Assembly: GCF_014695975.1 (NCBI RefSeq)
Contig: NZ_JACJPI010000065.1
Span: 62,001-126,000, forward strand
DNA from: Leptolyngbya sp. FACHB-321
GTDB taxonomy: Bacteria; Cyanobacteriota; Cyanobacteriia; Leptolyngbyales; Leptolyngbyaceae
Reading direction: 5' to 3'
DNA length: 64,000 bases
The number at the start of each line of letters is the position of its first letter. Position 1 is the first letter of the stretch. The notes below the pieces were generated by a model. That model did not search any database. It saw only the letters and a list, made by a program, of their open reading frames with translations, and was not told the origin of the DNA. Both the position numbers and the translations under genes were made by a program. Shown here piece by piece: positions 21,662-30,217 of this stretch.

Positions 21662-22489
21662 ATGGTAGCTAAAGGCATCAAGGCAAGTGCAGCAGGGAGA
21701 GGACAATCACGATGGTGGCAGCCCTTTGTTGGTGGTGCGATCGCGATCGCAGCTCTGGCTGGCGTAGTTTTGATGCAACGATCGCAGCTAACCCGTCCGT
21801 CCGTCTGGCTCTCTAACCCGAAGCAGGCAGAGCAACAAGAAGCCGTTCGGCTACGCCTGCTAAAGCAACTCCCCACCTTTGGCTTCAATAACCTAGTTGC
21901 AGACTGGACGTTCCTCAATTTTTTGCAGTACTACGGCGACGATGCGGTTCGCGTTAACACTGGTTATGCCCTTAGTACTGAGTACTTTGATATCATTACG
22001 CACTTAGACCCGCGCTTTGTCGATGTTTATCTGTTCCTTTCAGGGACTATCTCCTATCAGTTAGGTGAACCACGAACTGCCGTGCGGTTTATGGATCGGG
22101 GTACTGCTGCCTTATCGCCCCAAATTCACCCCAGAGCCTTTCAAGTCTGGCGGTTTAAAGGGCTGGATCAACTACTATTGCTAGGCGATGTTCCTGGTTC
22201 AATCAACTCGCACGCAATGGCAGCCAAATGGGTACAGGGCACTTCTTATCAAGAGCTTGAACCCATCTTTCAACAAACAGTAACGTTTTTGCGGCAAGAC
22301 CCGAATAGCATATCAGTACGGTTTCAAGCCTGGACATCAATTTATTACCAGGCTGTTGCTGCGAATGACAAAACGACGCAAGAGCGAGCCAAGAAGGAAA
22401 TTTTGGCGCTGGGTGGTCAAACGCGTGTGAAAGATGGAGAGCTAATCTTTTTCTTACCCAATGCCACCCCACCGAAACCACAACCCTAG
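21662..22489 (+). CDS. Conserved membrane-anchored protein, possibly TPR-like
   Basis: This 275-residue protein has a basic N-terminus and one transmembrane helix (about 19-38; GGAIAIAALAGVVLM). A helical domain of about 230 residues follows (LVADWTFLNFLQYYGDDAVR, FLSGTISYQLGEPRTAVRFM). The alternating helices look TPR-like but no consensus repeat can be fixed. The ATG at 21662 (MVAKGIK) is preferred because the ten residues before it are weak. It appears to be a conserved cyanobacterial protein of unknown function. A strong inverted repeat lies after the stop. Confidence 0.7.
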   Translation: MVAKGIKASAAGRGQSRWWQPFVGGAIAIAALAGVVLMQRSQLTRPSVWLSNPKQAEQQEAVRLRLLKQLPTFGFNNLVADWTFLNFLQYYGDDAVRVNTGYALSTEYFDIITHLDPRFVDVYLFLSGTISYQLGEPRTAVRFMDRGTAALSPQIHPRAFQVWRFKGLDQLLLLGDVPGSINSHAMAAKWVQGTSYQELEPIFQQTVTFLRQDPNSISVRFQAWTSIYYQAVAANDKTTQERAKKEILALGGQTRVKDGELIFFLPNATPPKPQP

Positions 22490-22530
22490 ATGGTATAGCA
22501 GTCCTAAATCAGTTGTGAGATTGAGAGGCT

Positions 22531-22567
22531 TTGTGAGCAAGGATTCCAGTAAAATCCTTGCTCACAA
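22531..22567. repeat. Perfect 15-bp inverted repeat (hairpin)
   Basis: TTGTGAGCAAGGATT (22531-22545) pairs perfectly with AATCCTTGCTCACAA (22553-22567) around a 7-base loop. It lies 41 bases after the upstream stop. There is no T-run, so it may be a repeat-type hairpin, a terminator or an mRNA 3'-end stabiliser. Confidence 0.75.
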
Positions 22568-22744
22568 TCCAGATAGGATCGCTACATAGGCTTCATGTCT
22601 TGCTGCTTGTTTGCGATCGTCCACCATTTTGCAAGTCGGCAAAAAGCTGGTAAGGTTCTGTTCATTTATAAAAAGCGGTCAGCGATCGGACTTATAAGCT
22701 CATCGCTAAACGCTTTCATGATACGAGTGGAGGAGCCAAGTGCC

Positions 22745-23908
22745 ATGTTGAGTTGGGAGCAAAGCCCAGGAATTGCGTTGATGCGACGCGAACGGGCATG
22801 GGTTGAAGTAAACCTCAGCGCGATCGCCCAAAATGTCCAGCAAATTCGCAGGCTGCTGTCAGACCAGACAGAGCTAATGGCAGTGGTCAAAGCAGATGCC
22901 TACGGTCATGGTGCGACAACCGTTGCTCAGGCAGCGCTGCACGCTGGAGCAACCTGGCTGGGCGTTGCCACGATCCCTGAAGGGATTGAACTCCGGGAAG
23001 CCGGGATCAATGCGCCAGTGTTGGTGTTGGGCGCAAACCACACTCCAGAGCAAATTCGGGCGATCGTCCATTGGCAACTGCAACCAACCTTATGCACACC
23101 GCGTCAGGCGCTTATCTTTGCAGACGTGCTGGCACAAACTCAACAGCCGTCTCTATCAGTGCATCTCAAGCTAGATACTGGTATGTCGCGGTTGGGTACT
23201 GACTGGCAGGCAGCAGCCGAGTTTGTGCAACTGGTGCAGCGGTTGCCAAAGCTGCAAATTGACAGCGTTTACTCCCATTTGGCAACGGCAGAAGACCCAA
23301 ACCAAACCATTGCCAAGCAGCAGCAACAGCGGTTTGAAGCGGCGATCGCCCAAATTAACGCTTGCGGCATTTACCCACCGCGGTTGCATCTGGCGAATTC
23401 TGGCGGCACCTTGTCAGATGCAACGTTTCACTACGACATGGTAAGGGTTGGTCTGGCAATCTACGGGCTGTATCCGGCAGACCACTTGAAAGCTGTACTT
23501 GACCTCCAGCCTACCCTACAGGTGAGAGCAAGAGTGACGCAAGTGAAAACGATTCCACCTGGAACGGGCGTGAGCTATGGACACCGATATGTGGCAGACC
23601 AGGAACGACAAATTGCTGTCGTGGCGATCGGCTATGCCGATGGTGTGCCGCGCAATCTATCCAACAAAATGGAGGCGATCGTTCGGGGGCAGCGAGTACC
23701 GCAAATTGGTGCGGTGACAATGGATCAACTTATGCTGGATGTGAGTGCGATCCCCGATCTGCGGGAAGGCGAAGTTGTGACGCTGTTAGGGAAAGACGGC
23801 AACGAATCGATCGCAGCAGACGACTGGGCAGCCATGCTTGATACCATTTCGTGGGAAATCCTCTGTGGCTTCAAGCATCGACTGCCGAGAATTGCGATCG
23901 GCAAGTGA
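22745..23908 (+). CDS. alr: Alanine racemase
   Basis: This 387-residue PLP enzyme interconverts L- and D-alanine for peptidoglycan. The PLP lysine lies in AVVKADAYGHGA and the catalytic tyrosine in GTGVSYGHRY. TGMSRLG, YSHLATAED and ANSGG are also present. The ATG at 22745 is selected because GGAGGAG at 22729-22735 gives a near-ideal 9-base spacing. A frame reaching 22595 would add 50 unlikely residues. The fold is a TIM barrel (about 20-260) plus a C-terminal beta-domain. Size is normal. Confidence 0.96.
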   Translation: MLSWEQSPGIALMRRERAWVEVNLSAIAQNVQQIRRLLSDQTELMAVVKADAYGHGATTVAQAALHAGATWLGVATIPEGIELREAGINAPVLVLGANHTPEQIRAIVHWQLQPTLCTPRQALIFADVLAQTQQPSLSVHLKLDTGMSRLGTDWQAAAEFVQLVQRLPKLQIDSVYSHLATAEDPNQTIAKQQQQRFEAAIAQINACGIYPPRLHLANSGGTLSDATFHYDMVRVGLAIYGLYPADHLKAVLDLQPTLQVRARVTQVKTIPPGTGVSYGHRYVADQERQIAVVAIGYADGVPRNLSNKMEAIVRGQRVPQIGAVTMDQLMLDVSAIPDLREGEVVTLLGKDGNESIAADDWAAMLDTISWEILCGFKHRLPRIAIGK

Positions 23909-23931
23909 GACGTGAGGAGCAACGGCTGAGT

Positions 23932-24351
23932 CTAGCTGTTAAACAGTGCCAAAACGTTTCTTAGAAACGCTTTCAATTTCTCTCCCATTTCGGGCGTGGG
24001 GTAGTTGCTGCCTTCAAACGCCCAGTTATCTACGGTAGAAAGCCACCACTGTTTGCCGCGATGGTCAAAACCTGCAATCTCTGCACCGATCGCCCGGCGT
24101 TCTCCAGTCTGGGTTTCTTGGTAAAAGCGGATTTGCAGCAACAGGCTACGGCTTTGGAGCAAACGCGAAAACCCAGGAAAGTGAAACCCAATATCGATCG
24201 ACTCGGGATCAACCAGTTCTCGCGTGTCAGAATCGTTCACCCAGGGTTTCAGGTCTGATCTGGCATCAGGAAACTCGGCTTTAAAGAGGTTGGCGGCGGC
24301 GGCGATTTTGCTGGTTGTTTCCAGGGACGTTGCCTGTTCGGCTGCGTTCAC
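23932..24351 (-). CDS. Conserved hypothetical protein
   Basis: This 139-residue soluble protein contains TSKIAAAANLFKAEFP, a Trp-rich patch (KQWWLSTVDNWAFEG) and IGFHFPGFSRLLQSRSLLL. I do not recognise a named domain. Coding character is good, and the start ATG at 24351 (MNAAEQAT) is the first in the frame. It converges with alr, with a 23-base gap between the stops, and its own promoter lies in the long spacer to the right. Confidence 0.6.
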   Translation of the reverse strand: MNAAEQATSLETTSKIAAAANLFKAEFPDARSDLKPWVNDSDTRELVDPESIDIGFHFPGFSRLLQSRSLLLQIRFYQETQTGERRAIGAEIAGFDHRGKQWWLSTVDNWAFEGSNYPTPEMGEKLKAFLRNVLALFNS

Positions 24352-24896
24352 TCACGACTCCTTTATGGGAATGGCTGCAAGAGCCAGGAAGGGCAAAATT
24401 GCTGTCTATTTACTTCAAGATTATTCATAAACCGCCAGGATTTTCAAGAGCATGACGCTGTTTGTAAGGTCGATTTAACTACAACTTCTGAAGCCGCAGT
24501 GTTCTAACGGCGATCGCAGACTCTACCCCTTCCCGTTTGACACGCTACGAAGCAAGAGCCTCCTGCCGCAGCTTCCCTACCGTAAAGGGAGATTGAGGGG
24601 AAACAAAAGGGGAATCTGTTGCCAGCACTTTTTGCATTGGTACGGCTGGCTGCTGATCTCTAGCACGATCGCCCCTGACATTTTTCTGTCATATTCAGTC
24701 TTCACACTAAGGACATGGGTGAGATGAGTTGGGTCACAACAACTGCAACATCGCACCCAGATCTGCGAGACGGTTACACAACTGAAGCGATCAGTCGTTA
24801 GCTGTTAGTCACTCTCTAGCAGCTAACGCTTTCTCCATCACAACAGTAGAAATATCACAACAGTCGGACTATCACAGCAGTAGGAGCTAATGATTT
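24352..24896. other. Intergenic region with hairpin repeats
   Basis: This 545-bp spacer lies between divergent genes. It includes a fragment around 24575-24615 (CCCTACCGTAAAGGGAGATTGAGGGG) like common cyanobacterial low-complexity spacers. The CGTTAGCTGTTAG hairpin at 24796-24828 is listed separately. Two imperfect copies of TATCACAACAGT lie at 24850-24890 just before the DUF6152 gene. No ORF or RNA gene is seen. Confidence 0.45.
24796..24828. repeat. 13-bp inverted repeat of the TTAGCTG type
   Basis: CGTTAGCTGTTAG (24796-24808) pairs with CTAGCAGCTAACG (24816-24828) with one wobble across a 7-base loop. It is similar to the TAGCTGC repeats at 11385-11403. Confidence 0.6.
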
Positions 24897-25268
24897 ATGT
24901 CCAAACAAGGGCTGATGTACGCAGCAGTCGTAGCAGCATCGATCGCCACTCTGACGGTTGATGCTAATGAAGCCAGCGCTCATCATGGTTGGAGTGAATA
25001 CAACGATCAGAAGACGCTTAATGTGACGGGCAAAATTCAGCAGGTTAGTGCTGGGAACCCACACACAACAATTCGCTTGAAATCTGGGAATAAAGTCTGG
25101 ACGGCTGTTTTGGCGCCACCAACGCGGATGGAGCGACGAGGCTTGCCACAAGGGTCACTAAAGGCAGGACAAACAGTGAGATTAGTAGGGTATCCGCATC
25201 GTAGTGAAGCAAATGAGATGCGAGTGGAGCGGCTCATTGTCGGCGATCGCACCGTTGAACTGCGCTGA
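24897..25268 (+). CDS. DUF6152 family exported protein with His-His mature N-terminus
   Basis: This 123-residue protein has a signal peptide (MSKQGLMYAAVVAASIATLTVDANEASA) with an ASA cleavage site. The mature protein would start His29-His30 (HHGWSEYN). A small beta-barrel/OB-like domain follows (LNVTGKIQQVSAGNPHTTIRL, LKAGQTVRLVGYPH). Both the His-His start and the NPH motif (His56) are, to my knowledge, characteristic of DUF6152 proteins. The function is unknown. The stop overlaps the ATG of the next gene by one base (TGATG), which indicates translational coupling. GTAGGAGC before the start is a good ribosome-binding site. Location is periplasmic. Confidence 0.8.
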   Translation: MSKQGLMYAAVVAASIATLTVDANEASAHHGWSEYNDQKTLNVTGKIQQVSAGNPHTTIRLKSGNKVWTAVLAPPTRMERRGLPQGSLKAGQTVRLVGYPHRSEANEMRVERLIVGDRTVELR

Positions 25269-25752
25269 TGCTGCTGGCGGTATCTGGCTGGCTATGGCTA
25301 GAACAAAGTGTTTTATCTCACACGATTCGCCAGTGGCTGTGGCTGTATCCGGCGATCGAGAGCCTGCATCTTTTAGGCTTGGCGCTACTGTTTGGGTCGA
25401 TCGTCATGTTTGATCTACGACTGTTAGGCTTCTCGCGTCAGCTCTGGATTACTGATATGGCGTGGCATTTGCTGCCCTGGGCATACCTGGGTTTTGCGAT
25501 CGCTGCTGTAACTGGTTTTTGTTGTTTGCGGTTGATGCCAACCAGCTTGCCACTAATCCTGCCTTCCGCCTCAAGCTACTGCTTATTACCGCGACTGGCA
25601 TCAATGCAGCGCTGTTTCACTTCCACTATCGCTCGGTTCGAATGTGGAATCGTGGGGTCGTGACTCCATGGACTGTACGAGCGATCGCTGTTGTCTCGCT
25701 GCTGCTCTGGGTAGCTGTCATTATCTGTGGTCGTTTGATTGCTTATATCTAA
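25268..25752 (+). pseudogene. DUF6644-like membrane protein, frameshifted
   Basis: The N-terminal half is read in one frame (LYPAIESLHLLGLALLFGSI, LPWAYLGFAIAAVTGF to about 25520). The C-terminal half is read in another (LLFAVDANQLATNPAFRLKL, then WTVRAIAVVSLLLWVAVII to 25752). Joining them needs one extra T in the T5 run at 25516-25520, giving TGF-LLFAVDANQ and an intact product of about 161 residues with four hydrophobic helices. Without it, translation ends at 25663 with an abnormal tail. A homopolymer sequencing error, a true mutation or programmed slippage are all possible. The gene is coupled to the DUF6152 gene by a one-base overlap. Function is unknown. Confidence 0.8.
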
Positions 25753-26132
25753 AGTCATGCTCCTATTGCTTACAGGCTTTGCAGCCAGCGTTACTGGTGC
25801 AGAGGATAGCTGGATCAACAGCAGTCAGATTAATTAGGACAAGATACAGCGTAAAACCCCTGGCTAAGACCTAAACCTCCCTTTGATCCCAGCGTTCTGT
25901 CCTTTTTAACAACAGCTATTTCTAAAAGCAGATGTTATCTCTAGCTCCGTCCATCTTTAGTCATAGTTCTCTCTTGAGAGGGAAGCTACCAGCAGTACTT
26001 TTGAAATTGAGTTAGAGCAGCTTTGGTTCAGGCACTGGTGCAGCGATCGCCATTCCCTTGATGCGTTCCTGACAATTTCTAATTAGCTCAGTGTCCAAAG
26101 TCTCTTATGCAAAAACGTTCAGGTAGTAGGAC
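25753..26132. other. Intergenic region
   Basis: This 380-bp spacer lies between the DUF6644-like gene and the permease on the same strand. A short frame overlapping the DUF6644 3' end (25644-25874) is not credible. No clear hairpin is seen. It likely holds the permease promoter. Confidence 0.4.
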
Positions 26133-27467
26133 ATGACAATCAAGTCAATCGAGCCACAGCCAACCCTGCTAAAGTCAACGCTTTCCGTCACGGATGCCAC
26201 TGCCATCATTGTTGGCATGGTCGTGGGGGCAGGCATTTTTGAGACGCCTGCGTTAGTGGCTGCTAATGCGGGTAGTGCAGGTATGGCGCTATCGATTTGG
26301 GTTCTGGGTGGTGCCATGTCGCTAGTGGGTGCACTGTGCTATGCAGAGCTGGCAAGCGCGTTTCCGGATGCGGGCGGTAGCTATCACTACTTCATGCGGG
26401 CGTATGGTCCAAACCTTGCTTTTCTCTTTGCTTGGGCGCGGATGGCAGTGATTCAAACAGGTTCGATCGCGCTACTGGCATTTATCTTTGGTGATTACGC
26501 TGCACAGCTTTTGCCGTTGGGCAGCTACAGTTCGTTTCTCTACGCCATGCTCAGTATTGTCGTGTTGACAGGGCTGAATTTTACAGGCGTCGAGCAAGGG
26601 AAGTGGACGCAGAACCTGCTGACACTGGCAAAAGTGCTAGGGCTGCTACTGGTTATTGTGGCAGGTTTAGCAGCAACGACAACTACTGCACCTGTGCCAG
26701 CAGAGCCAGCGTCTCAAGGGTCATTTGGGTTAGCGATGCTCTTTGTACTGCTGACCTACGGCGGCTGGAATGAAGCAGCTCACTTGTCAGCAGAAATACG
26801 CCACGTTCAGCGCAATATGTCGAAAGCCTTATTGTGGAGCATTGGCATTATTGTCAGCATCTACTTGCTGATTAACCTAGCGTATCTACAAGGGTTAGGT
26901 CTAGCAGGTATGGCAGGCTCCGAGGCAGTAGCAGCCGACCTCATGCGACAGGTCGCTGGCGAGGGTGGCGCTAAATTCATCAGCTTTTTGATTGCCGTTT
27001 CAGCCTTGGGCGCGACAAACGCCACCATTTTTACGGGCGCACGCACAAACTACGCACTTGGGCGGGACTTTCCAGCGTTTGCCTTATTGGGACGCTGGAA
27101 CAATCGCGCAAACGTCCCTGCTAATGCGCTGCTGGTACAGGGCGCGATCGCGCTGGCGCTCGTACTGCTGGGCGCTTTGACCCGCAAAGGCTTTGAAACG
27201 ATGGTGGACTACACTGCCCCAGTGTTCTGGTTCTTCTTTCTGCTGTCAGGCATTGCGTTGTTCGTGCTGCGCTGGCGTGAACCAGAGGCTCCTCGACCGT
27301 TTCGGGTGCCGTTGTTTCCCCTAGTGCCCCTGCTCTTTTGTAGCGTTTGCCTCTATTTGCTTTACTCCAGCCTCGTTTTTACAGGCTTGGGTGCGCTAGT
27401 GGGGGTGGCAGTGCTAGCGATCGGCGTTCCCATCCTGTGGCTGATGCGAAAGCGGGTTCAACCGTAG
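26133..27467 (+). CDS. APC-family amino acid permease
   Basis: This 444-residue polytopic membrane protein has about 12 hydrophobic helices. The first helix carries the APC signature IIVGMVVGAGIFETPALV. LCYAELASAFPDAGGSYHYF corresponds to the conserved helix 2-3 region, and GGWNEAAHLSAEIRHVQRNM to the helix 6-7 loop typical of LAT/YjeH-like transporters. It likely exchanges or imports amino acids or amines across the inner membrane. The substrate is unknown. A ribosome-binding site is weak (GTAGGAC close to the ATG). Confidence 0.88.
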   Translation: MTIKSIEPQPTLLKSTLSVTDATAIIVGMVVGAGIFETPALVAANAGSAGMALSIWVLGGAMSLVGALCYAELASAFPDAGGSYHYFMRAYGPNLAFLFAWARMAVIQTGSIALLAFIFGDYAAQLLPLGSYSSFLYAMLSIVVLTGLNFTGVEQGKWTQNLLTLAKVLGLLLVIVAGLAATTTTAPVPAEPASQGSFGLAMLFVLLTYGGWNEAAHLSAEIRHVQRNMSKALLWSIGIIVSIYLLINLAYLQGLGLAGMAGSEAVAADLMRQVAGEGGAKFISFLIAVSALGATNATIFTGARTNYALGRDFPAFALLGRWNNRANVPANALLVQGAIALALVLLGALTRKGFETMVDYTAPVFWFFFLLSGIALFVLRWREPEAPRPFRVPLFPLVPLLFCSVCLYLLYSSLVFTGLGALVGVAVLAIGVPILWLMRKRVQP

Positions 27468-27553
27468 GGCGATCGTCAGCAAGTACCTGACGTTACAACA
27501 GTCATTCAGCTCTCAGTTACTTGACACAACACTATTCATTAGGAGAAAGCACC

Positions 27554-28270
27554 ATGCGTCTACAACAAAAAAGACAAAACATTGCACGCTTGCTCATTAT
27601 CGGTTTAAGCGCTGGAAGTCTGACATTAGCAGGCTGTGGACAGCAACGAGACAGTACTCAAGAGGGCGCTCAAGGCAACGCACAAGCTTCTACCCCTGCT
27701 GCCTCTGCCTCAACCCCTGCTGCTTCCGCCTCAACACCAGCAATGACCACAGCAGAACCAGCACCGGAAACGGCACAGCGACGACCCGATGTGGTTTATG
27801 TTCCAACCCCTAATGAGGTGGTTGCTCGAATGCTGGCATTAGCAAAGGTGAAAAACAACGACGTTATTTATGACTTGGGCAGTGGCGATGGTCGTATTGT
27901 CATCACGGCAGCTCAAAAGCTTGGTGCTAAAGGGGTCGGCATTGACATCGATCCCCAGCGCATTCAAGAGGCAAATGAAAATGCTCAAGCTGCAAAAGTG
28001 ACTGATCGCGTGGAGTTTCGCCAGCAAGACCTGTTTGAAACTGACTTAAGCCAGGCATCGGTCGTCACGCTCTATCTTCTACCTGATCTGAATTTGAAAC
28101 TGCGCCCCAAGCTCTTCAAGGAACTCAAGCCAGGAACGCGGGTTGTCTCCCACGACTTTGACATGGGTGATTGGAAGCCCGAACGGACTGAAAAAATTGA
28201 CGTTGGCGGTCGCCAACACACTGTCTACTACTGGGTGATCCCTGACGAAGTTCCTGCCAATTTACGGTAG
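27554..28270 (+). CDS. Lipoprotein-type class I SAM methyltransferase
   Basis: This 238-residue protein begins with a lipoprotein signal peptide (ARLLIIGLSAGSLTLAGCG) with lipobox LAGC. A low-complexity linker with three ASTPA units follows. A complete methyltransferase fold then shows VIYDLGSGDGRIVITAAQK (motif I), GVGIDIDPQRIQEANENA (acidic loop) and RVEFRQQDLFETDL. The ATG at 27554 is chosen for AGGAGAAAGC upstream; an earlier in-frame TTG-type start would spoil the signal peptide. Exported proteins of this kind (with VPTPNEVVARML) occur in many bacteria but have no established substrate. A SAM source outside the cytoplasm is not known. Confidence 0.85.
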   Translation: MRLQQKRQNIARLLIIGLSAGSLTLAGCGQQRDSTQEGAQGNAQASTPAASASTPAASASTPAMTTAEPAPETAQRRPDVVYVPTPNEVVARMLALAKVKNNDVIYDLGSGDGRIVITAAQKLGAKGVGIDIDPQRIQEANENAQAAKVTDRVEFRQQDLFETDLSQASVVTLYLLPDLNLKLRPKLFKELKPGTRVVSHDFDMGDWKPERTEKIDVGGRQHTVYYWVIPDEVPANLR

Positions 28271-28333
28271 CAGGACTGGAACCAGCATCAGGGTAGGCTC
28301 AAACGACTCATTCTCTCATTAAGGAAACGTATC

Positions 28334-29461
28334 ATGTCTCAACCTCTTTCGCGCAAATTGTCGCTGCAATCCCTGTCGTTATTGTCTATGGGTGCTCTTG
28401 GTGGACTGTTGGTCGGCACACAGTTTGTACCAACGAATGCGGTATCGACCCAACCGTCAATCGCCCAAATACCCTCTGCCCCGGTGACTGGTTCCGGTGA
28501 CAACTTCATTGCAGCAGTAGCTGATAAAACGGGTGCTGCTGTTGTGCGGATTGATTCTTCTCGCACCGTCCGTCGATCGCCCCAGTCGAATGGTCGTATG
28601 GTGCGGGGTAGCGGCTCTGGTTTCATTACCCAGGCAGATGGCTTGATTCTGACGAATGCTCATGTGGTGGATGGTGCTACCAGTGTCACCGTTACGCTTA
28701 AGGACGGACGCGAATTTACAGGGAAAGTTTTAGGCAAAGATACGCTGACGGATGTGGCAGTGGTGAAAATTCAGGCAACCAACTTACCCATCGCGCCGCT
28801 CGGCAACTCAGACCAAATCAAACCAGGCGAATGGGCGATCGCGATCGGCAATCCTCTTGGTTTAGATAACACGGTGACGGCTGGGATCATCAGTGGTACG
28901 GGACGATCGAGCGGCATTGTCGGCGCACCCGATAAGCGCGTTAGCTTCATCCAAACCGATGCCGCCATTAATCCAGGCAATTCTGGCGGTCCGTTGCTCA
29001 ACCAAAAAGGGCAGGTGATTGGCATGAATACTGCCATCATTGGTGGCGCTCAGGGGCTTGGGTTTGCCATCCCGATCAACCGAGCACAGCAAGTTGCTAG
29101 CCAATTGATTGCCAGCGGCAAGGTTGATCATCCGTACATCGGCGTGCAGATGACAAACCTGACTGCGGCGACAAAAGAAGCCTTGAACCAGGATGCCGAA
29201 TTGGGGACAACAGTCAAAGCCGATCAGGGTGTTGTCGTGGTGGGAATCGCACGTAGCTCACCCGCTGCCAGCGCCGGACTCAAAGCCGGAGACGTGATTC
29301 AATCGGTGAATGGGCGATCGGTCAAAACAGCCGATGACGTGCAGCAGGTGATTGAAGCTAGCAAAATTGGTGCTAGCTTGCCAATTCAGGTCGATCGCAA
29401 CGGTCAACCGCTTACTATCTCGGTTAGCCCAGGCGAATTTCCGACTCAAGCTCAGTCTTAA
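28334..29461 (+). CDS. HtrA/Deg-family serine protease (HhoA/HhoB/HtrA type)
   Basis: This 375-residue trypsin-like protease has an N-terminal signal or anchor (LSLLSMGALGGLLVGTQFV). The catalytic triad is visible as LTNAHVVDG (His), DTLTDVAVVKI (Asp) and INPGNSGGPLL (Ser). A single PDZ domain (about 270-370; SPAASAGLKAGDVIQSVNG) follows. One PDZ fits the cyanobacterial HtrA/HhoA/HhoB group, which handles misfolded or photodamaged periplasmic and thylakoid proteins. The paralogue cannot be assigned. AAGGAAACG upstream of the ATG serves as ribosome-binding site. It sits 63 bases after the exported methyltransferase and may be in its operon. Confidence 0.94.
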   Translation: MSQPLSRKLSLQSLSLLSMGALGGLLVGTQFVPTNAVSTQPSIAQIPSAPVTGSGDNFIAAVADKTGAAVVRIDSSRTVRRSPQSNGRMVRGSGSGFITQADGLILTNAHVVDGATSVTVTLKDGREFTGKVLGKDTLTDVAVVKIQATNLPIAPLGNSDQIKPGEWAIAIGNPLGLDNTVTAGIISGTGRSSGIVGAPDKRVSFIQTDAAINPGNSGGPLLNQKGQVIGMNTAIIGGAQGLGFAIPINRAQQVASQLIASGKVDHPYIGVQMTNLTAATKEALNQDAELGTTVKADQGVVVVGIARSSPAASAGLKAGDVIQSVNGRSVKTADDVQQVIEASKIGASLPIQVDRNGQPLTISVSPGEFPTQAQS

Positions 29462-29505
29462 GCAAGCGTAAAGCGTTAAGGCTGCAAGCTTTTTAGGGTA
29501 CACAG

Positions 29506-29570
29506 AGATTCCCGACTTCTACGTTAGGGTCAGCTTATAAGGCTGGCTCTTAACTAGAAGCCAGGGATCT
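29506..29570 (+). terminator. Imperfect 16-bp hairpin after the HtrA gene
   Basis: AGATTCCCGACTTCTA (29506-29521) pairs with TAGAAGCCAGGGATCT (29555-29570) with two mismatches and one wobble. An inner CAGC/GCTG pairing adds to it. It lies 45 bases after the stop and is probably a transcript end, although no T-run follows. Confidence 0.5.
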
Positions 29571-29632
29571 AAACACCTTATGTAAAAGTCCTATTTCATA
29601 CTGAGTAGTAATTAACACCAGGAGGTTTGAAC

Positions 29633-30217
29633 GTGGCAGTTGCCCAGCAAAGCAATTCAAGTGCCCCTAAGCCTCAAAAGTCTGCTGCTCAACGGTTGTG
29701 GTTTTTGCACTGGTTGATGGCAGTCGTTTATCTAGTGCTGTTTGCAGGCGGCATTTATATGGCTGATCTGTCTAGAGAAGTGACGTATCGCGGCTCTTTA
29801 TACACCTTCCACAAAACCTTGGGCGTTGTAGTAATGAGCTTGCTATTAGCCAGAATCTCCGTCTTGATAGGCGTTGTGCTGCACAAATATCGTCGCCGAC
29901 TGCCTAAAACGACCGCTCATTGGTGGCAGAAATTTGCACTCCACATCGTTCTTTACACCTTTATGCTGCTGGTGCCGCTAAGTGGTTATCTGTTCTCCAA
30001 CGCATATGGTAAAGGTGTCGTTATTTTCGGTACAGGCATTGCGCTGCCGCCGTTGATTGGCGCTAATCAAGCACTGGCTGAGTTCGGTCGCAATGCTCAT
30101 TTCTGGTTAAGCTATACCTTTCTTGGCTGCATTTTGCTTCACGGTTTGCAGCAGCAAAAGTATTTGCGCGCGATCGCACGACGCTCCTACAAGGCAATCA
30201 CCAAAACCATTACTTAA
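29633..30217 (+). CDS. Cytochrome b561-like membrane protein
   Basis: This 194-residue protein has four predicted helices with histidines suited to b-type haems: RLWFLHWLMAVVYLVLFAGG, YTFHKTLGVVVMSLLLARI, FALHIVLYTFMLLVPLSGYL and HFWLSYTFLGCILLHGLQQQ. This is the cytochrome b561/YodB (Ni/Fe-hydrogenase b-type) pattern. It would move electrons across the inner or thylakoid membrane. The donor and acceptor are unknown. The GTG at 29633 is preferred because AGGAGG at 29620-29625 is 7 bases away, whereas a TTG at 29627 would be too close. Confidence 0.85.
   Translation: MAVAQQSNSSAPKPQKSAAQRLWFLHWLMAVVYLVLFAGGIYMADLSREVTYRGSLYTFHKTLGVVVMSLLLARISVLIGVVLHKYRRRLPKTTAHWWQKFALHIVLYTFMLLVPLSGYLFSNAYGKGVVIFGTGIALPPLIGANQALAEFGRNAHFWLSYTFLGCILLHGLQQQKYLRAIARRSYKAITKTIT

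Noticed and set aside
25644-25874. Plus-strand frame overlapping the end of the DUF6644-like gene
   Set aside because: It shares the region with the better-supported second half of the frameshifted gene and has low-quality residues.
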